From: Streptomyces sp. NBC_00162
GTDB lineage: Bacteria; Actinomycetota; Actinomycetes; Streptomycetales; Streptomycetaceae
DNA length: 64,000 bases
Direction of reading: 5' to 3'
Assembly (NCBI RefSeq): GCF_024611995.1
Contig: NZ_CP102509.1
Span: 5,456,001 to 5,520,000 of the forward strand
Positions 25,496-35,466 of this stretch are shown here, piece after piece. The notes beneath the pieces were generated by a model. That model saw only the letters and a program-made list of their open reading frames with translations. It ran no database searches and had not been told where the DNA came from. Both the position numbers and the translations under genes were made by a program. Positions within the stretch are counted from its first letter, which is position 1. Every line of letters begins with the position of its first letter.

Positions 25496-26851
25496 ATGAC
25501 GATGCAGCCTCCGACGCATGTGCAGACGCCGATGCCGATGCCCGCCTTCGAGGAGTACGAGCCCGCGGGCGACTGCGCGTGCCGGGGGTGCGCCCAGCGC
25601 CGCCGCGCCCTTGCCCGCGCGCGGGCCATACCGCTGCGGGACGGGGGTCACCCCGCCGCTCGAGGGGCCCGCCGGGCGCTGGTCCTGGCCACCGCCGCCG
25701 GTGTGGTCCTCGGCGGTGGCGGCGCGGCCGCGGTGGCGGTGACCACCCCGGCCACCGGGCCGGTGGCCCTGGACGACCCCGGCTCCCCGCAGGGCGGGCG
25801 CGCCCCGCTGCACGGCCCGAAGAAGGGCCCGGTCGGCAAGCCCGGGGCGCCCTCCGGCCTGAAGCGGATCGACCGGACGACGATCATCAACCGGGCGAAG
25901 CTGTGGCTGGACGCGAAGGTCCCGTACAGCATGTCCGAGTACTGGACGGACGGATACCGGCAGGACTGCTCGGGCTACGTCTCGATGGTCTGGAACCTTG
26001 GTACGAACGAGTGGACCGGCAGCCTCGACAAGTTCGCCACCAAGATCACCAAGGCCGATCTGCTGCCGGGGGACATGCTCCTCTTCCACAACCCGGCGGA
26101 CCCCAACAACGGCTCGCACGTGGTCGTCTTCGGCGGCTGGGTCGACGAGACGCAGACGCACTACATCGCGTACGAGCAGACGCGGCCCACGACGCGCAAG
26201 CTGGCCACGCCCTACGGGTACTGGGCCAACGCGACGAAGTACATCCCCTACCGGTTCAACGGGGTCACGGGCGGGATCCTGCCCGAAGAGCCGGTGCCGG
26301 GCCCCAAGCCGGGGGACTCGACGGTGTTCCCGGGCGCCGCGAAGTTCGCCCCGGGCCAGACCAACGACCACGTGGCCCAGCTGGGCCGGATGCTGATCGA
26401 GCGCGGCGCGTACCGGTTCTACCCCAAGGGGGTGGCCGACCGGACGTGGAGCGACCACGACAAGCTCGCCACCCAGGCCTTCCAGCGCGCCCAGGGCTGG
26501 ACGGGCGCCGACGCGGACGGCACCCCCGGCGCGCACACCTGGCGCCTGCTGGTCGAGCGTCAGGGCATCGACATCCCGCCGACGGTCGGGGCCGCGCCGG
26601 GGCCTGGCGGCGTACGGGCCTACCCCGGGGCCTCGGTGTTCCGCCCGGGCCGGTCGCACGAGGCGATCACCGCCCTCGGCCGCCAACTGATCAAGAAGGG
26701 CTTCGGCAAGCACTACACATCCGGTCCGGGGCCTCGCTGGAGCGAGGCGGACCGCCGCAACGTCGAGGCCTTCCAGCGCGCGCAGGGCTGGCGCGGTGCC
26801 TCGGCCAACGGCTACCCGGGCCCGGAAACCTGGCGCCGGCTGTTCGCATGA
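25496..26851 (+). CDS. Membrane-anchored NlpC/P60-like protein with two peptidoglycan-binding repeats
   Basis: 451 aa. The cytoplasmic start carries CACRGC (Cys27, 29, 32), then one membrane helix (about 59-82). The outer part has an NlpC/P60-like domain with probable nucleophile Cys158 (DCSGYVSMVW) and His208 (GSHVVVFGGW), followed by two peptidoglycan-binding-like repeats, each with FxPG, FxxxY or KHY, and FQRAQGW. It should bind and perhaps cut wall peptides. The catalytic domain is related to that of the protein at 39588-40898. ATG 25496 is preferred; ATG 25466 lacks a good site. It overlaps the start region of the SPFH gene. Confidence 0.84.
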   Translation: MTMQPPTHVQTPMPMPAFEEYEPAGDCACRGCAQRRRALARARAIPLRDGGHPAARGARRALVLATAAGVVLGGGGAAAVAVTTPATGPVALDDPGSPQGGRAPLHGPKKGPVGKPGAPSGLKRIDRTTIINRAKLWLDAKVPYSMSEYWTDGYRQDCSGYVSMVWNLGTNEWTGSLDKFATKITKADLLPGDMLLFHNPADPNNGSHVVVFGGWVDETQTHYIAYEQTRPTTRKLATPYGYWANATKYIPYRFNGVTGGILPEEPVPGPKPGDSTVFPGAAKFAPGQTNDHVAQLGRMLIERGAYRFYPKGVADRTWSDHDKLATQAFQRAQGWTGADADGTPGAHTWRLLVERQGIDIPPTVGAAPGPGGVRAYPGASVFRPGRSHEAITALGRQLIKKGFGKHYTSGPGPRWSEADRRNVEAFQRAQGWRGASANGYPGPETWRRLFA

Positions 26852-26862
26852 CGGAGGACACG

Positions 26863-28524
26863 ATGTACCCCACGCGCACCACCTCGGCCACGGGCACCTT
26901 CCGGGTGCCACCGGTGGCCGGCCCCGCTCCTGTCGCCGCTCCCGCTCCCGTTCCCGCTCCCGTTCCCGTCCCTGCTTCCGCCCCTGTTCCCGCCCCTGTT
27001 CCGGCGCCGGTGTGGGGTGTCGCCGCGCCCCGCGAGGCGGTTCCGGTTCCGGCCTCGCTTCCGGTCTCGGTTTCGGGCGAGACCTCGACCGGCTGGGCCA
27101 CCACGCCGGCGGTCCTGCTGGCGGCCGTGCCCGAGGTACCGGCCGCCCGGGCCCAGGCCGAGCCCGAACCGGTGCACGCGGGCCTGGACATCCCGCACCC
27201 GCAGGACGAGGCGGCCCACGCCGGAGTGGCCACCCTGCGCCTGCGGATCACCGACGCCGAGGCCGCCGCACCATCCGCGGAGCTGCCGGAGCCCGAGCCC
27301 GAGCCGGACCCCCAGCCCGAAGTCGAGATCGAAGCCGAAGCCGAAGCCGCGCACTCCGGTGTGCCCGGGCCCGGTGTGGCCGAGATCGTCGCCCAGGCCG
27401 TGGCGCGCGGCCTGGAGAAGGAGAAGGAGGACGAGGACGACCCCCAGGACATCCCCGTCCCCCCGGCCCCACCGCTGCGCGGCGCCGCCGTCACCGAGGT
27501 GCCGGTGCACCTGCCGTTCCACGGTGAGCCCAAGCGCCTGCCCGCTCCGGCCGCCGCTCCGGCCCGCTCGGCCCCCGCCCCCCGGCCGGCCGTCGCCCCC
27601 CGCCCCGCCCCCGGCCGCCGGGTCCCCCGGGGTGACGACCGGCTCCGGGAGCACCGCGGCCCCGTGCTGCCCGGCTGGATCGGCGTGGGCATCGGCGGGC
27701 TCGCCCTCGCGGGCTGCACGGCCGTGCTCTGGCGGGCCGGGGCCGTCCCCGCCACGATCGTGGCCGCCTTCGGCGCGACCCCGCGCGCCTACCAGGGACT
27801 GCGTGCCACGCATTGGCCCCCGCTCGCCTTCCTCGGCATCGTCGCGCTCCTCGCCCTCGGCGGACTCGGCCGCTCCCGCACCGGCCATGCCTGGGTGCTC
27901 ACCCTCTTCGGCCGCTACCGCGGCACGGTCCGCCGTACGGGACTCACCTGGATCAGCCCCCTGCTGCTGCGCCGCCGGGTCGACGTACGCCTGCGGCACT
28001 GGCGCAGCGAGCCCATGCCCGCCGTGGACTCCGGCGGGCTCGCCCTCCAGGTCGTCGTCCAGGTCGTCTGGCAGGTCAAGGACACCGCCAGGGCAGCCCT
28101 GGCCGTCGCGGACCACGTGGAGTACCTGGCCGAACAGGTCGAATCCGCCATGGCCCGCGTGCTGTCCCAGCTCCCCGCCGACGCCTTCCACGAGGACGCC
28201 CCGACCCTGCGCGACGCCGAGGCCGTCGGTGACGCGCTGACCCGGATGCTGGCGGCGGAGACCGAGGCCGTCGGGATCGACGTGTTCTCGGCCCAGCCGA
28301 CCCGGATCGAGTACGCGGCCGAGGTCGCCGAGGCCATGCGCCGCCGCCGGGTCGCGGCGATCGACGCCAAGCACCGGGACACCGTGCTGACCTCGGTCGT
28401 GGACGCCGTCGACGACACCGTCCACCGGCTGACCTCGCGCGGGCTCGTCGAGCTCGACGACTACGAGCGCAAGGCGCTGGTGAAGGACCTCACGGTCGCC
28501 TTCTACACGGGGCGCTGCGAGTAG
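26863..28524 (+). CDS. SPFH/band-7 domain membrane protein with Pro/Val/Ala-rich N-terminus
   Basis: 553 aa. Residues 1-260 are low complexity: repeats of PAPVP, then acidic stretches. Two membrane helices follow (WIGVGIGGLALAGCTAVLW and WPPLAFLGIVALLALGG), then the SPFH domain (LTLFGRYRGTVRRTGLTWISPLL, ending EYAAEVAEAMRRRRVAA). Such proteins form membrane scaffolds or microdomains. ATG 26863 is chosen because GGAGG lies five bases upstream; ATG 26848 overlaps the previous stop. Co-transcription with the wall-binding protein suggests an envelope role. The hexamer repeats at 26930-27012 may vary in length between strains. Confidence 0.83.
   Translation: MYPTRTTSATGTFRVPPVAGPAPVAAPAPVPAPVPVPASAPVPAPVPAPVWGVAAPREAVPVPASLPVSVSGETSTGWATTPAVLLAAVPEVPAARAQAEPEPVHAGLDIPHPQDEAAHAGVATLRLRITDAEAAAPSAELPEPEPEPDPQPEVEIEAEAEAAHSGVPGPGVAEIVAQAVARGLEKEKEDEDDPQDIPVPPAPPLRGAAVTEVPVHLPFHGEPKRLPAPAAAPARSAPAPRPAVAPRPAPGRRVPRGDDRLREHRGPVLPGWIGVGIGGLALAGCTAVLWRAGAVPATIVAAFGATPRAYQGLRATHWPPLAFLGIVALLALGGLGRSRTGHAWVLTLFGRYRGTVRRTGLTWISPLLLRRRVDVRLRHWRSEPMPAVDSGGLALQVVVQVVWQVKDTARAALAVADHVEYLAEQVESAMARVLSQLPADAFHEDAPTLRDAEAVGDALTRMLAAETEAVGIDVFSAQPTRIEYAAEVAEAMRRRRVAAIDAKHRDTVLTSVVDAVDDTVHRLTSRGLVELDDYERKALVKDLTVAFYTGRCE
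26930..27012 (+). repeat. GCTCCC/GTTCCC hexamer repeats in the SPFH gene
   Basis: Imperfect six-base units (GCTCCC, GTTCCC, GCCCCT) are repeated more than ten times and encode alternating Pro and Ala/Val. Slippage would keep the frame. Confidence 0.75.
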
Positions 28525-28544
28525 CGGGTCCGGCGGTACGGGAG

Positions 28545-28579
28545 GAACGGGTGGCCGGATCGGACCGGACCACCCGTTC
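28545..28579 (+). terminator. Hairpin after the SPFH gene
   Basis: GAACGGGTGG (28545-28554) pairs with CCACCCGTTC (28570-28579), with CCGG arms extending inwards. It is followed by TTCG and lies before the LPMO promoter. Confidence 0.75.
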
Positions 28580-28622
28580 TTCGTTTGGTATGGACATGGC
28601 CAACTCCCGTCAATAGTCTGAG

Positions 28623-28640
28623 ACTTGGTCTAGACCTAAG
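28623..28640. promoter_or_regulatory. dre-like box before the LPMO gene
   Basis: ACTTGGTCTAGACCTAAG contains the perfect palindrome GGTCTAGACC and is close to the DasR-responsive element consensus. DasR represses chitin and GlcNAc genes in Streptomyces. It lies 75 bp upstream of the LPMO start. Confidence 0.78.
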
Positions 28641-28714
28641 ATCCGACAGATCTGAACATCATCCCCACGCGTGCGCACGCTCTCGCCGAACTCCCCCCAC
28701 GTTCAAGGAGCATC

Positions 28715-29323
28715 ATGCGTAACCTCCGCATGCCCGGACGGGCGGGCGCCGCCGCGCTCGGCCTCGGCCTCGTCGCCGGAATAAGCCTCCTCAGCGCCCC
28801 CAGCGCCAGCAGTCACGGCTACACCGACACCCCCATCAGCCGCCAGAAGCTCTGCGCCAACAAGACCGTCTCCGACTGCGGCGCCATCCAGTGGGAACCG
28901 CAGAGCGTCGAGGGCCTCAAGGGCTTCCCGGCCGCCGGGCCCGCCGACGGCAAGATATGTTCCGCCGGTCTCCCGCAGTTCGCGGAGCTGGACAACCCGC
29001 GCGGCGGCGCCTGGCCCACCACCAAGGTCACCAGCGGGCAGAGCTACAGCTTCCGGTGGCAGTTCACCGCCAACCACTCCACCACCGACTTCAAGTACTA
29101 CGTCACCAAGAACGGCTGGAACGGCACCAAGGCCCTCACCCGCGCCGACCTCGAACCCCAGCCCTTCCTCACCGTCGCCTACAACGGCGCCCGGCCCGCC
29201 ATGACCACCGTCCACCAGGGCGCCATGCCGAGCGGCCGGACCGGCCGTCACATGATCCTGGCGGTCTGGACCGTCAACGACACGGCCAACGCCTTCTACG
29301 CCTGCTCCGACGTTCAGTTCTGA
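28715..29323 (+). CDS. AA10 lytic polysaccharide monooxygenase (chitin-binding protein)
   Basis: 202 aa single-domain copper enzyme. After the signal peptide (cleaved before His34, ASS-HGY) the mature N-terminal His and His121 (TANHSTTD) form the histidine brace; Phe194 (NAFYAC) is the usual axial residue. It oxidatively cleaves chitin outside the cell and helps chitinases. Four cysteines allow two disulfides. ATG 28715 has AAGGAG five bases upstream. The dre-like box links it to the chitinase at 33625. A palindrome begins at its stop codon. Confidence 0.92.
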   Translation: MRNLRMPGRAGAAALGLGLVAGISLLSAPSASSHGYTDTPISRQKLCANKTVSDCGAIQWEPQSVEGLKGFPAAGPADGKICSAGLPQFAELDNPRGGAWPTTKVTSGQSYSFRWQFTANHSTTDFKYYVTKNGWNGTKALTRADLEPQPFLTVAYNGARPAMTTVHQGAMPSGRTGRHMILAVWTVNDTANAFYACSDVQF

Positions 29324-29333
29324 CGTAACGTCA
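29321..29333. promoter_or_regulatory. Palindrome TGACGTAACGTCA before the acyl-CoA synthetase
   Basis: A 13-bp perfect palindrome includes the LPMO stop codon and lies just upstream of a TAATCT -10-like element (29336-29341), eight bases before the ATG at 29350. It could be the operator of a TetR-type regulator. Confidence 0.45.
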
Positions 29334-29349
29334 GCTAATCTCCGGCGGC

Positions 29350-31029
29350 ATGCGGACGACGACTGCACCCGAGACCGTCGCGGAGCTCGTGGCGCGCCAA
29401 TGGGGCGACCACCGGCCGGGGCTGAAGTACGAGGACACCGGACACACCGTCCTCAGCCACCACCGGACCGCCCAGGAGGCCGCCGCGCGCGCCGCGCTCC
29501 TCGTCGACCTGATGCCTCCGGGGGCCGAGCCGCACCTGGGGGTGCTGCTGGACAACACCCCCGAGTTCCCGTTCTGGCTCGGCGCGGCGGCCCTCGCGGG
29601 GGCCGCCGTCGCCGGGATCAACCCCACCCGGCGCGGTCCCGAGCTGGCGCGCGACATCCTGCACACCGACTGCCGGATCCTGGTCACCGAGCCCGCCCAC
29701 CTGCCGCTGCTGCGCGGCCTCGACCTGCCGGGCGTACGCCTCCTGGTCACGGGCACCGAGGAGTACGAGGCCCTGCTCGCCCCCTATGCCGCCGCCAAGC
29801 CCGGCGAGGCGACGCTGGGCACCCCCGGCCCGTCCTCCCGGCTGCTCCTCTACTTCACCTCCGGCTCCACCGGCGCCCCCAAGGCCGCCATCTGCACCCA
29901 GGGCCGGCTCGCGGCGGCCGGGTCCGCGCTGGCCCGGCGCTTCTCGGTCACCCCGCAGGACGTCCACTACGTCTGCATGCCGCTCTTCCACGGCAACGCG
30001 GTCATCGCCGACTGGCTCCCGGCGCTCGCGGGCGGGGCGTCGGTGGCGCTGCGCCGGCGCTTCTCCGCCTCCGCGTTCCTGGACGACGTGCGGGCGTACG
30101 GAGTGACGTACTTCACCTACGTCGGGCGGGCCGTCCAGTACCTGCTGGCCACCGAGCCCCGCCCCGACGACCGCGAGCACACCCTGCGGCTCGGCTTCGG
30201 CACCGAGGCCGGGGCGGTGGACGCGGCGCGCTTCGCCGAACGGTTCGGCGTCCCGCTGGTGGAGGGCTACGGGGCCACCGAGGGCGGCGCCTCCGTCCAG
30301 CACACGCCGGACACCCCGCCGGGCGCGCTGGGCCGGGCGGGGGAGGGGGACGACCTGGCGGTGATCGACCCGGAGACGGGCGCCGAGTGCCCGGCCGCGG
30401 TCTTGGACGCGGACGGCCGCCTGCTGAACGGCTCGGCCGCCATCGGCGAACTGGTCAACCGGGGCCGCAGCCTGTTCGAGGGGTACTGGCGCAACCCGGA
30501 CGCGGAGGCCGCCCGTACGCGGGAGGGCTGGTACTGGACGGGCGACCTCTTCTTCCGCGACGCGGCGGGCTTCCTGTACTTCGCGGGCCGTACGGACGAC
30601 CGGCTGCGGGTCGACAGCGAGAACCTGGCCGCGGCGGTGATCGAGAACATCCTGGCGCGCTGGGCCGACGCGGCGGCGGTCGCGGTGTACGCGGTCCCGG
30701 ACGAGGTCGCCGGGGACCAGGTGATGGCCGCCGTCGCCCTCCGGGAGGGGGCCGGCTTCGACCCCGACGCGTTCGCGGCGTTCCTGGCCGCGCAGCCGGA
30801 CCTGGGCACGAAGATGTCCCCGCGGTACGTCAGGATCGTGCAGGCCATGCCGGTCACGGCGACGAACAAGGTCCACCGCGTGGCCCTGCGCCGCGCCGGC
30901 TTCCTCTGCCCCGACCCGGTCTGGCACCGCCTCCCGACCGGGCGATACCGCCCCCTGTCCGAGCCCGGCCGCGCCGCACTCCTGGCCGCGTACGAGGCCC
31001 AGGGCCGGGCGGACCTGCTGGACCGCTAG
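29350..31029 (+). CDS. Acyl-CoA synthetase (AMP-forming, FadD-like)
   Basis: 559 aa. ATP/AMP signature YFTSGSTGAPKA, then YGATEGG, YWTGDLFFRDAAGFLYFAGR and the C-terminal catalytic lysine in ATNKVHR. It activates a carboxylic acid, probably medium or long chain, as acyl-adenylate and then CoA thioester in the cytoplasm. The linker is typical of FadD17/very-long-chain-type enzymes of Actinobacteria. ATG 29350 has no good ribosome site; TAATCT eight bases upstream suggests a near-leaderless transcript. The palindrome at 29321 may control it. No other fatty-acid genes are adjacent. Confidence 0.9.
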   Translation: MRTTTAPETVAELVARQWGDHRPGLKYEDTGHTVLSHHRTAQEAAARAALLVDLMPPGAEPHLGVLLDNTPEFPFWLGAAALAGAAVAGINPTRRGPELARDILHTDCRILVTEPAHLPLLRGLDLPGVRLLVTGTEEYEALLAPYAAAKPGEATLGTPGPSSRLLLYFTSGSTGAPKAAICTQGRLAAAGSALARRFSVTPQDVHYVCMPLFHGNAVIADWLPALAGGASVALRRRFSASAFLDDVRAYGVTYFTYVGRAVQYLLATEPRPDDREHTLRLGFGTEAGAVDAARFAERFGVPLVEGYGATEGGASVQHTPDTPPGALGRAGEGDDLAVIDPETGAECPAAVLDADGRLLNGSAAIGELVNRGRSLFEGYWRNPDAEAARTREGWYWTGDLFFRDAAGFLYFAGRTDDRLRVDSENLAAAVIENILARWADAAAVAVYAVPDEVAGDQVMAAVALREGAGFDPDAFAAFLAAQPDLGTKMSPRYVRIVQAMPVTATNKVHRVALRRAGFLCPDPVWHRLPTGRYRPLSEPGRAALLAAYEAQGRADLLDR

Positions 31030-31057
31030 GGCGCGGCGCCGCTGCCGGGTAATGGTT

Positions 31058-31085
31058 TTGAGCACCCCTGAGGACCAGGTAGTAT
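31058..31085 (+). promoter_or_regulatory. Promoter of tRNA-Lys copy 2
   Basis: TTGAGC (31058-31063), 16-base spacer and TAGTAT (31080-31085). The -10 ends 15 bases before the tRNA, as for the other two tRNA-Lys genes. Confidence 0.75.
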
Positions 31086-31100
31086 TTTCTCTGTCAGCAG

Positions 31101-31174
31101 GCGCCGCTAGCTCAGTTGGTTAGAGCAGCTGACTCTTAATCAGCGGGTCCGGGGTTCGAGTCCCTGGCGGCGCA
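31101..31174 (+). tRNA. tRNA-Lys (anticodon CUU), copy 2
   Basis: Identical over all 74 bases to 25237-25310 and 44486-44559. Anticodon CTT lies in loop CTCTTAA. The upstream TGTCAGCAG is shared with copy 3 and nearly with copy 1. Confidence 0.97.
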
Positions 31175-31246
31175 CCTGTCCTTCGGGCGGTTTCCGGTTC
31201 ACCGGGAACCGCCCGAAGTGTTTTCCGGCGCCCTCGCCGGAGAGTG

Positions 31247-32005
31247 CTACAGGGTGAGCGACAGCAGCAGCGGCGCGGCCTTCCGGTTCAGGGTGTCCGC
31301 CGCGGCCCGCAGCCGGTGCGCGTGCTCGACCGGCATCGACAGGGCCAGGCAGCCCACCGAGGCCCCGGCCGTGATCGGGACCGCCGCGCAGACGGTGCCC
31401 ACGGCGTACTCCTGGAGGTCGAGCATCGGCACGGTGGCCGGCTGGGCGTCCAGCTTGGAGAACAGGATCCGCTCGTTCACGATCGTCTTCGACGTGAGCC
31501 GCGCGATCTTGTGGCGGGACAGGTGGTCGCGCCGCCCGTTCAGGTCGAGCTGGGTCAGCAGGCACTTGCCGACCGCGCTGGCGTGCGCGGCGGAGCGGAA
31601 GTCGACCCACTCGTGGACCTTCGGGGTGCGCGGGCTGTCCGCGAACTGCGTGATTCTGACCTCGCCGTCCACGTACCGGCTGATGTAGACCGCCGCCCCC
31701 ACGGAGTCCCGCAGCCGGTCAAGGGTCTCCTGGAGCTTGTCCGTCAGCGCTTGCTGACGGTCGACGCCGGAGCCGAGCAGGACGAGGGAGTCCCCTATGG
31801 CATAGGCGCCGTCGGACACCTGCAGGACATATCCCTCCCGGCGCAGCATGAGCAGCATCGGGGCGAGATGGACTGCGGGCAGGCCGGTCTCACGCGCGAT
31901 CTGCACATCGGTCACACCACCGGTGTGCCGTGCGATCGTTTCGAGTACGCGTAGTGCGTACTGCACCGAGTGGAACGGCGCGGTCGGCTCGGGCTTCAGC
32001 GCCAC
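31247..32005 (-). CDS. IclR family transcriptional regulator
   Basis: 252 aa. An N-terminal winged helix (VTDVQIARETGLPAVHLAPM) is followed by the IclR effector domain (GAAVYISRYVDGEVRITQF, SAVGKCLLTQL, LQEYAVGTVCAAVPI). Such proteins sense small acids or aromatic compounds and repress or activate nearby genes. It is divergent from the small ORF and LLM flavoprotein starting at 32090, which may be its targets. ATG 32005 is the first start and includes the basic N-terminal MALKPEP. The effector is unknown. Confidence 0.88.
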   Translation of the reverse strand: MALKPEPTAPFHSVQYALRVLETIARHTGGVTDVQIARETGLPAVHLAPMLLMLRREGYVLQVSDGAYAIGDSLVLLGSGVDRQQALTDKLQETLDRLRDSVGAAVYISRYVDGEVRITQFADSPRTPKVHEWVDFRSAAHASAVGKCLLTQLDLNGRRDHLSRHKIARLTSKTIVNERILFSKLDAQPATVPMLDLQEYAVGTVCAAVPITAGASVGCLALSMPVEHAHRLRAAADTLNRKAAPLLLSLTL

Positions 32006-32089
32006 GGTTTCCCCCTACCAGGTTGTTACCGCTTGCCCTACCACGATAGCCATCAAGAGGCCCATGTGGAGCGCCTGTTGAGGAGATTG

Positions 32090-32260
32090 ATGGCTCAATC
32101 ACGTCGCCCTGCCAGGATCTACTCCATTGGCATATGCCACGGGCATGCCCACTGCCCCGGTGGGCCGGGAATGCCCAGGCACCGCCGACGGTTCGAGTTC
32201 TTCGTACGGATGTCGTACGGATGTCGTACGGACGAGGAACCGAGACGGGAGCGACGATGA
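32090..32260 (+). CDS. Small ORF coupled to the LLM flavoprotein gene
   Basis: 56 aa, MAQSRRPARIYSIGIC and following, ending FVRMSYGCRTDEEPRRERR. It has a strong ribosome site GAGGAG (32080-32085) and its stop TGA overlaps the next ATG (ATGA, 32257-32260), a layout that favours translation and coupling. Content is Arg-rich with four Cys/His clusters but no recognised family. It covers two palindromes and an 11-bp tandem repeat, so coding may be incidental. It may be a leader peptide. Confidence 0.4.
   Translation: MAQSRRPARIYSIGICHGHAHCPGGPGMPRHRRRFEFFVRMSYGCRTDEEPRRERR
32128..32231. repeat. Palindromes and 11-bp tandem repeat in the IclR/LLM intergenic region
   Basis: TGGCATATGCCA (32128-32139) is followed by GGGCATGCCC (32141-32150), two adjacent perfect palindromes. 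Further on, CGTACGGATGT is repeated 2.6 times (32203-32231). One or more may be IclR binding sites. Confidence 0.55.
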
Positions 32261-33369
32261 GTGACACCGGGGACGCGTATCGACAGGAGGGCGGCGACGC
32301 CATCCACGGCACGGCCCGGGGCAGCGCACCCGTACCGCTCTCGGTCCTGGACCTCGTCACCGTGGGCGCCGGCAGCACCGCCCACGCCTCCCTGCGCACC
32401 AGCGTGGACATCGCCCGGCTCGCCGAGTCCCGCGGCTACCACCGGCACTGGATCGCCGAGCACCACTCCATGCCCGGGGTCGCCAGCTCCTCCCCGGCCG
32501 TGATCCTGGCCCACCTCGCCGCGCACACCTCCCGCATCCGGCTCGGTTCGGGCGGGGTCATGCTGCCCAACCACGCCCCGCTCGCCATCGCCGAGCAGTT
32601 CGGCACCCTGGAGGCGCTCGCGCCGGGGCGGATCGACCTCGGCCTCGGCCGGGCTCCCGGCACCGACGGGCGCACGGCCGCCGCACTGCGCGGGCCCGGC
32701 CGTCTCGACGAGGCCGCGGAGGAGTTCCCCCGGCAGCTCGCGGAGCTCACCCGCTTCCTCGACGACGACTTCCCCGACGGGCACCCGTACGCCCGCGTGC
32801 ACGCGGTGCCGGGCCCCGTGCAGGGGCCCGCCGGGCGGCCGCCGCTGTGGCTGCTCGGCTCCTCCGGCTTCAGCGCCCGCCTCGCTGGCCAGCTCGGCCT
32901 GCCCTTCGCGTACGCCCACCACTTCTCGGCGGCCGGCACCCTGCCCGCGCTCGACCTCTACCGGCAGAGCTTCCGCCCCTCGGCCGTCCTGGACGCCCCG
33001 TACGCCCTCATAGGGGTCTCGGCGCTGGCCGCGGACACCGAGGCGGAGGCCCGCGCCCAGGTGCTGACGGGCGCCCTGTCGATGCTGCGGCTGCGCAGCG
33101 GGCGGCCCGGGCTGGTCCCGACGCCCGAGGAGGCGGCGGCGTACCCGTTCTCCCCGCTGGAGCGGGAGTTCGTGGACGGCTGGCTGGCGAACATCGTGCA
33201 CGGCACCCCCGACGAGGTGCGCGACGGGCTCGACGGCCTCGCCAAGCGGACGGGCGCGGACGAGCTGATGCTGACCGCCAACGCCCACAGCGGAGCGGCC
33301 CGGTTGCGTTCTTATGCACTCGTCGCAGATGCGTACGGGCTGCCGGCGGAGGGCTCGGTCCAGGTGTGA
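32257..33369 (+). CDS. LLM class flavin-dependent oxidoreductase (MsnO8-like)
   Basis: 370 aa luciferase-like monooxygenase fold: LSVLDLVTVGAGSTAHASLR, RHWIAEHHSMPGVASSSPAV, IRLGSGGVMLPNHAPL and EQFGTLEALAPGRIDLGLGRAPGTD are family hallmarks. It uses FMNH2 or F420H2 on an unknown substrate. The first about 27 residues are a variable tail; ATG 32257 lies directly after GACGGGAGCGACG. A hairpin follows the stop. It is possibly controlled by the divergent IclR protein. Confidence 0.87.
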   Translation: MSDTGDAYRQEGGDAIHGTARGSAPVPLSVLDLVTVGAGSTAHASLRTSVDIARLAESRGYHRHWIAEHHSMPGVASSSPAVILAHLAAHTSRIRLGSGGVMLPNHAPLAIAEQFGTLEALAPGRIDLGLGRAPGTDGRTAAALRGPGRLDEAAEEFPRQLAELTRFLDDDFPDGHPYARVHAVPGPVQGPAGRPPLWLLGSSGFSARLAGQLGLPFAYAHHFSAAGTLPALDLYRQSFRPSAVLDAPYALIGVSALAADTEAEARAQVLTGALSMLRLRSGRPGLVPTPEEAAAYPFSPLEREFVDGWLANIVHGTPDEVRDGLDGLAKRTGADELMLTANAHSGAARLRSYALVADAYGLPAEGSVQV

Positions 33370-33437
33370 CCGCAGGCGAACGGGGTTCGGCTGGTTTGTT
33401 GCCGAAACCTTGCCGGAGGGTGTCCTAAGGCACCCTT

Positions 33438-33470
33438 AAACCGCTCGTCACCCGGGGTGGCGAGCGGTTT
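33438..33470 (+). terminator. Hairpin after the LLM gene
   Basis: AAACCGCTCGTCACC and GGTGGCGAGCGGTTT form a 15-bp stem with one G-T pair and end in TTT. It is a good intrinsic terminator. Confidence 0.85.
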
Positions 33471-33511
33471 CTGATGTGCGCTCAGGTCTCTGACGAGCAT
33501 GTTTGGTTGCT

Positions 33512-33542
33512 CAGTGGTCTAGTCCTTCTTTGGTCCAAACCA
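33512..33542. promoter_or_regulatory. dre-like box and direct repeat before the chitinase
   Basis: TGGTCTAGTCCT (33515-33526) and TGGTCCAAACCA (33531-33542) match the 12-bp direct repeats known from Streptomyces chitinase promoters; the first also fits a DasR-responsive element. TTGACT follows at 33543. Confidence 0.78.
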
Positions 33543-33624
33543 TTGACTGGGGCACGGAGCGATCGCTATCACTTCTCTCACCTGAAGCTGATGCTCTCCC
33601 CTCCCACCCCCACGGAGCCGGTTC

Positions 33625-35307
<1,683 letters not shown>

Positions 35308-35331
35308 TCTCCCCCCACCCCGCGCCGAGCG

Positions 35332-35376
35332 ACGCCTCCGCCCCGCCCCCGCCTCCCGGGTGTGGGGCGGAGGTGT
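35332..35376 (+). terminator. Hairpin after the chitinase gene
   Basis: CCTCCGCCCC (35335-35344) pairs with GGGGCGGAGG (35364-35373), extended by a few more pairs on the outside. It lies 24 bases after the stop. Confidence 0.7.
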
Positions 35377-35466
35377 GTCACATGGTTGCCGGATTCCCGA
35401 CACCGCTGCGTGTCGATATCGCTACGCTCGGCGACAAGTTCGTTCTCCGCTTGGGGGTGCCGTCTC

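Noticed and set aside
26930..27012. CRISPR-like array
   Set aside because: Hexamer units with no spacer, in frame with a Pro/Val-rich tail of the SPFH protein.
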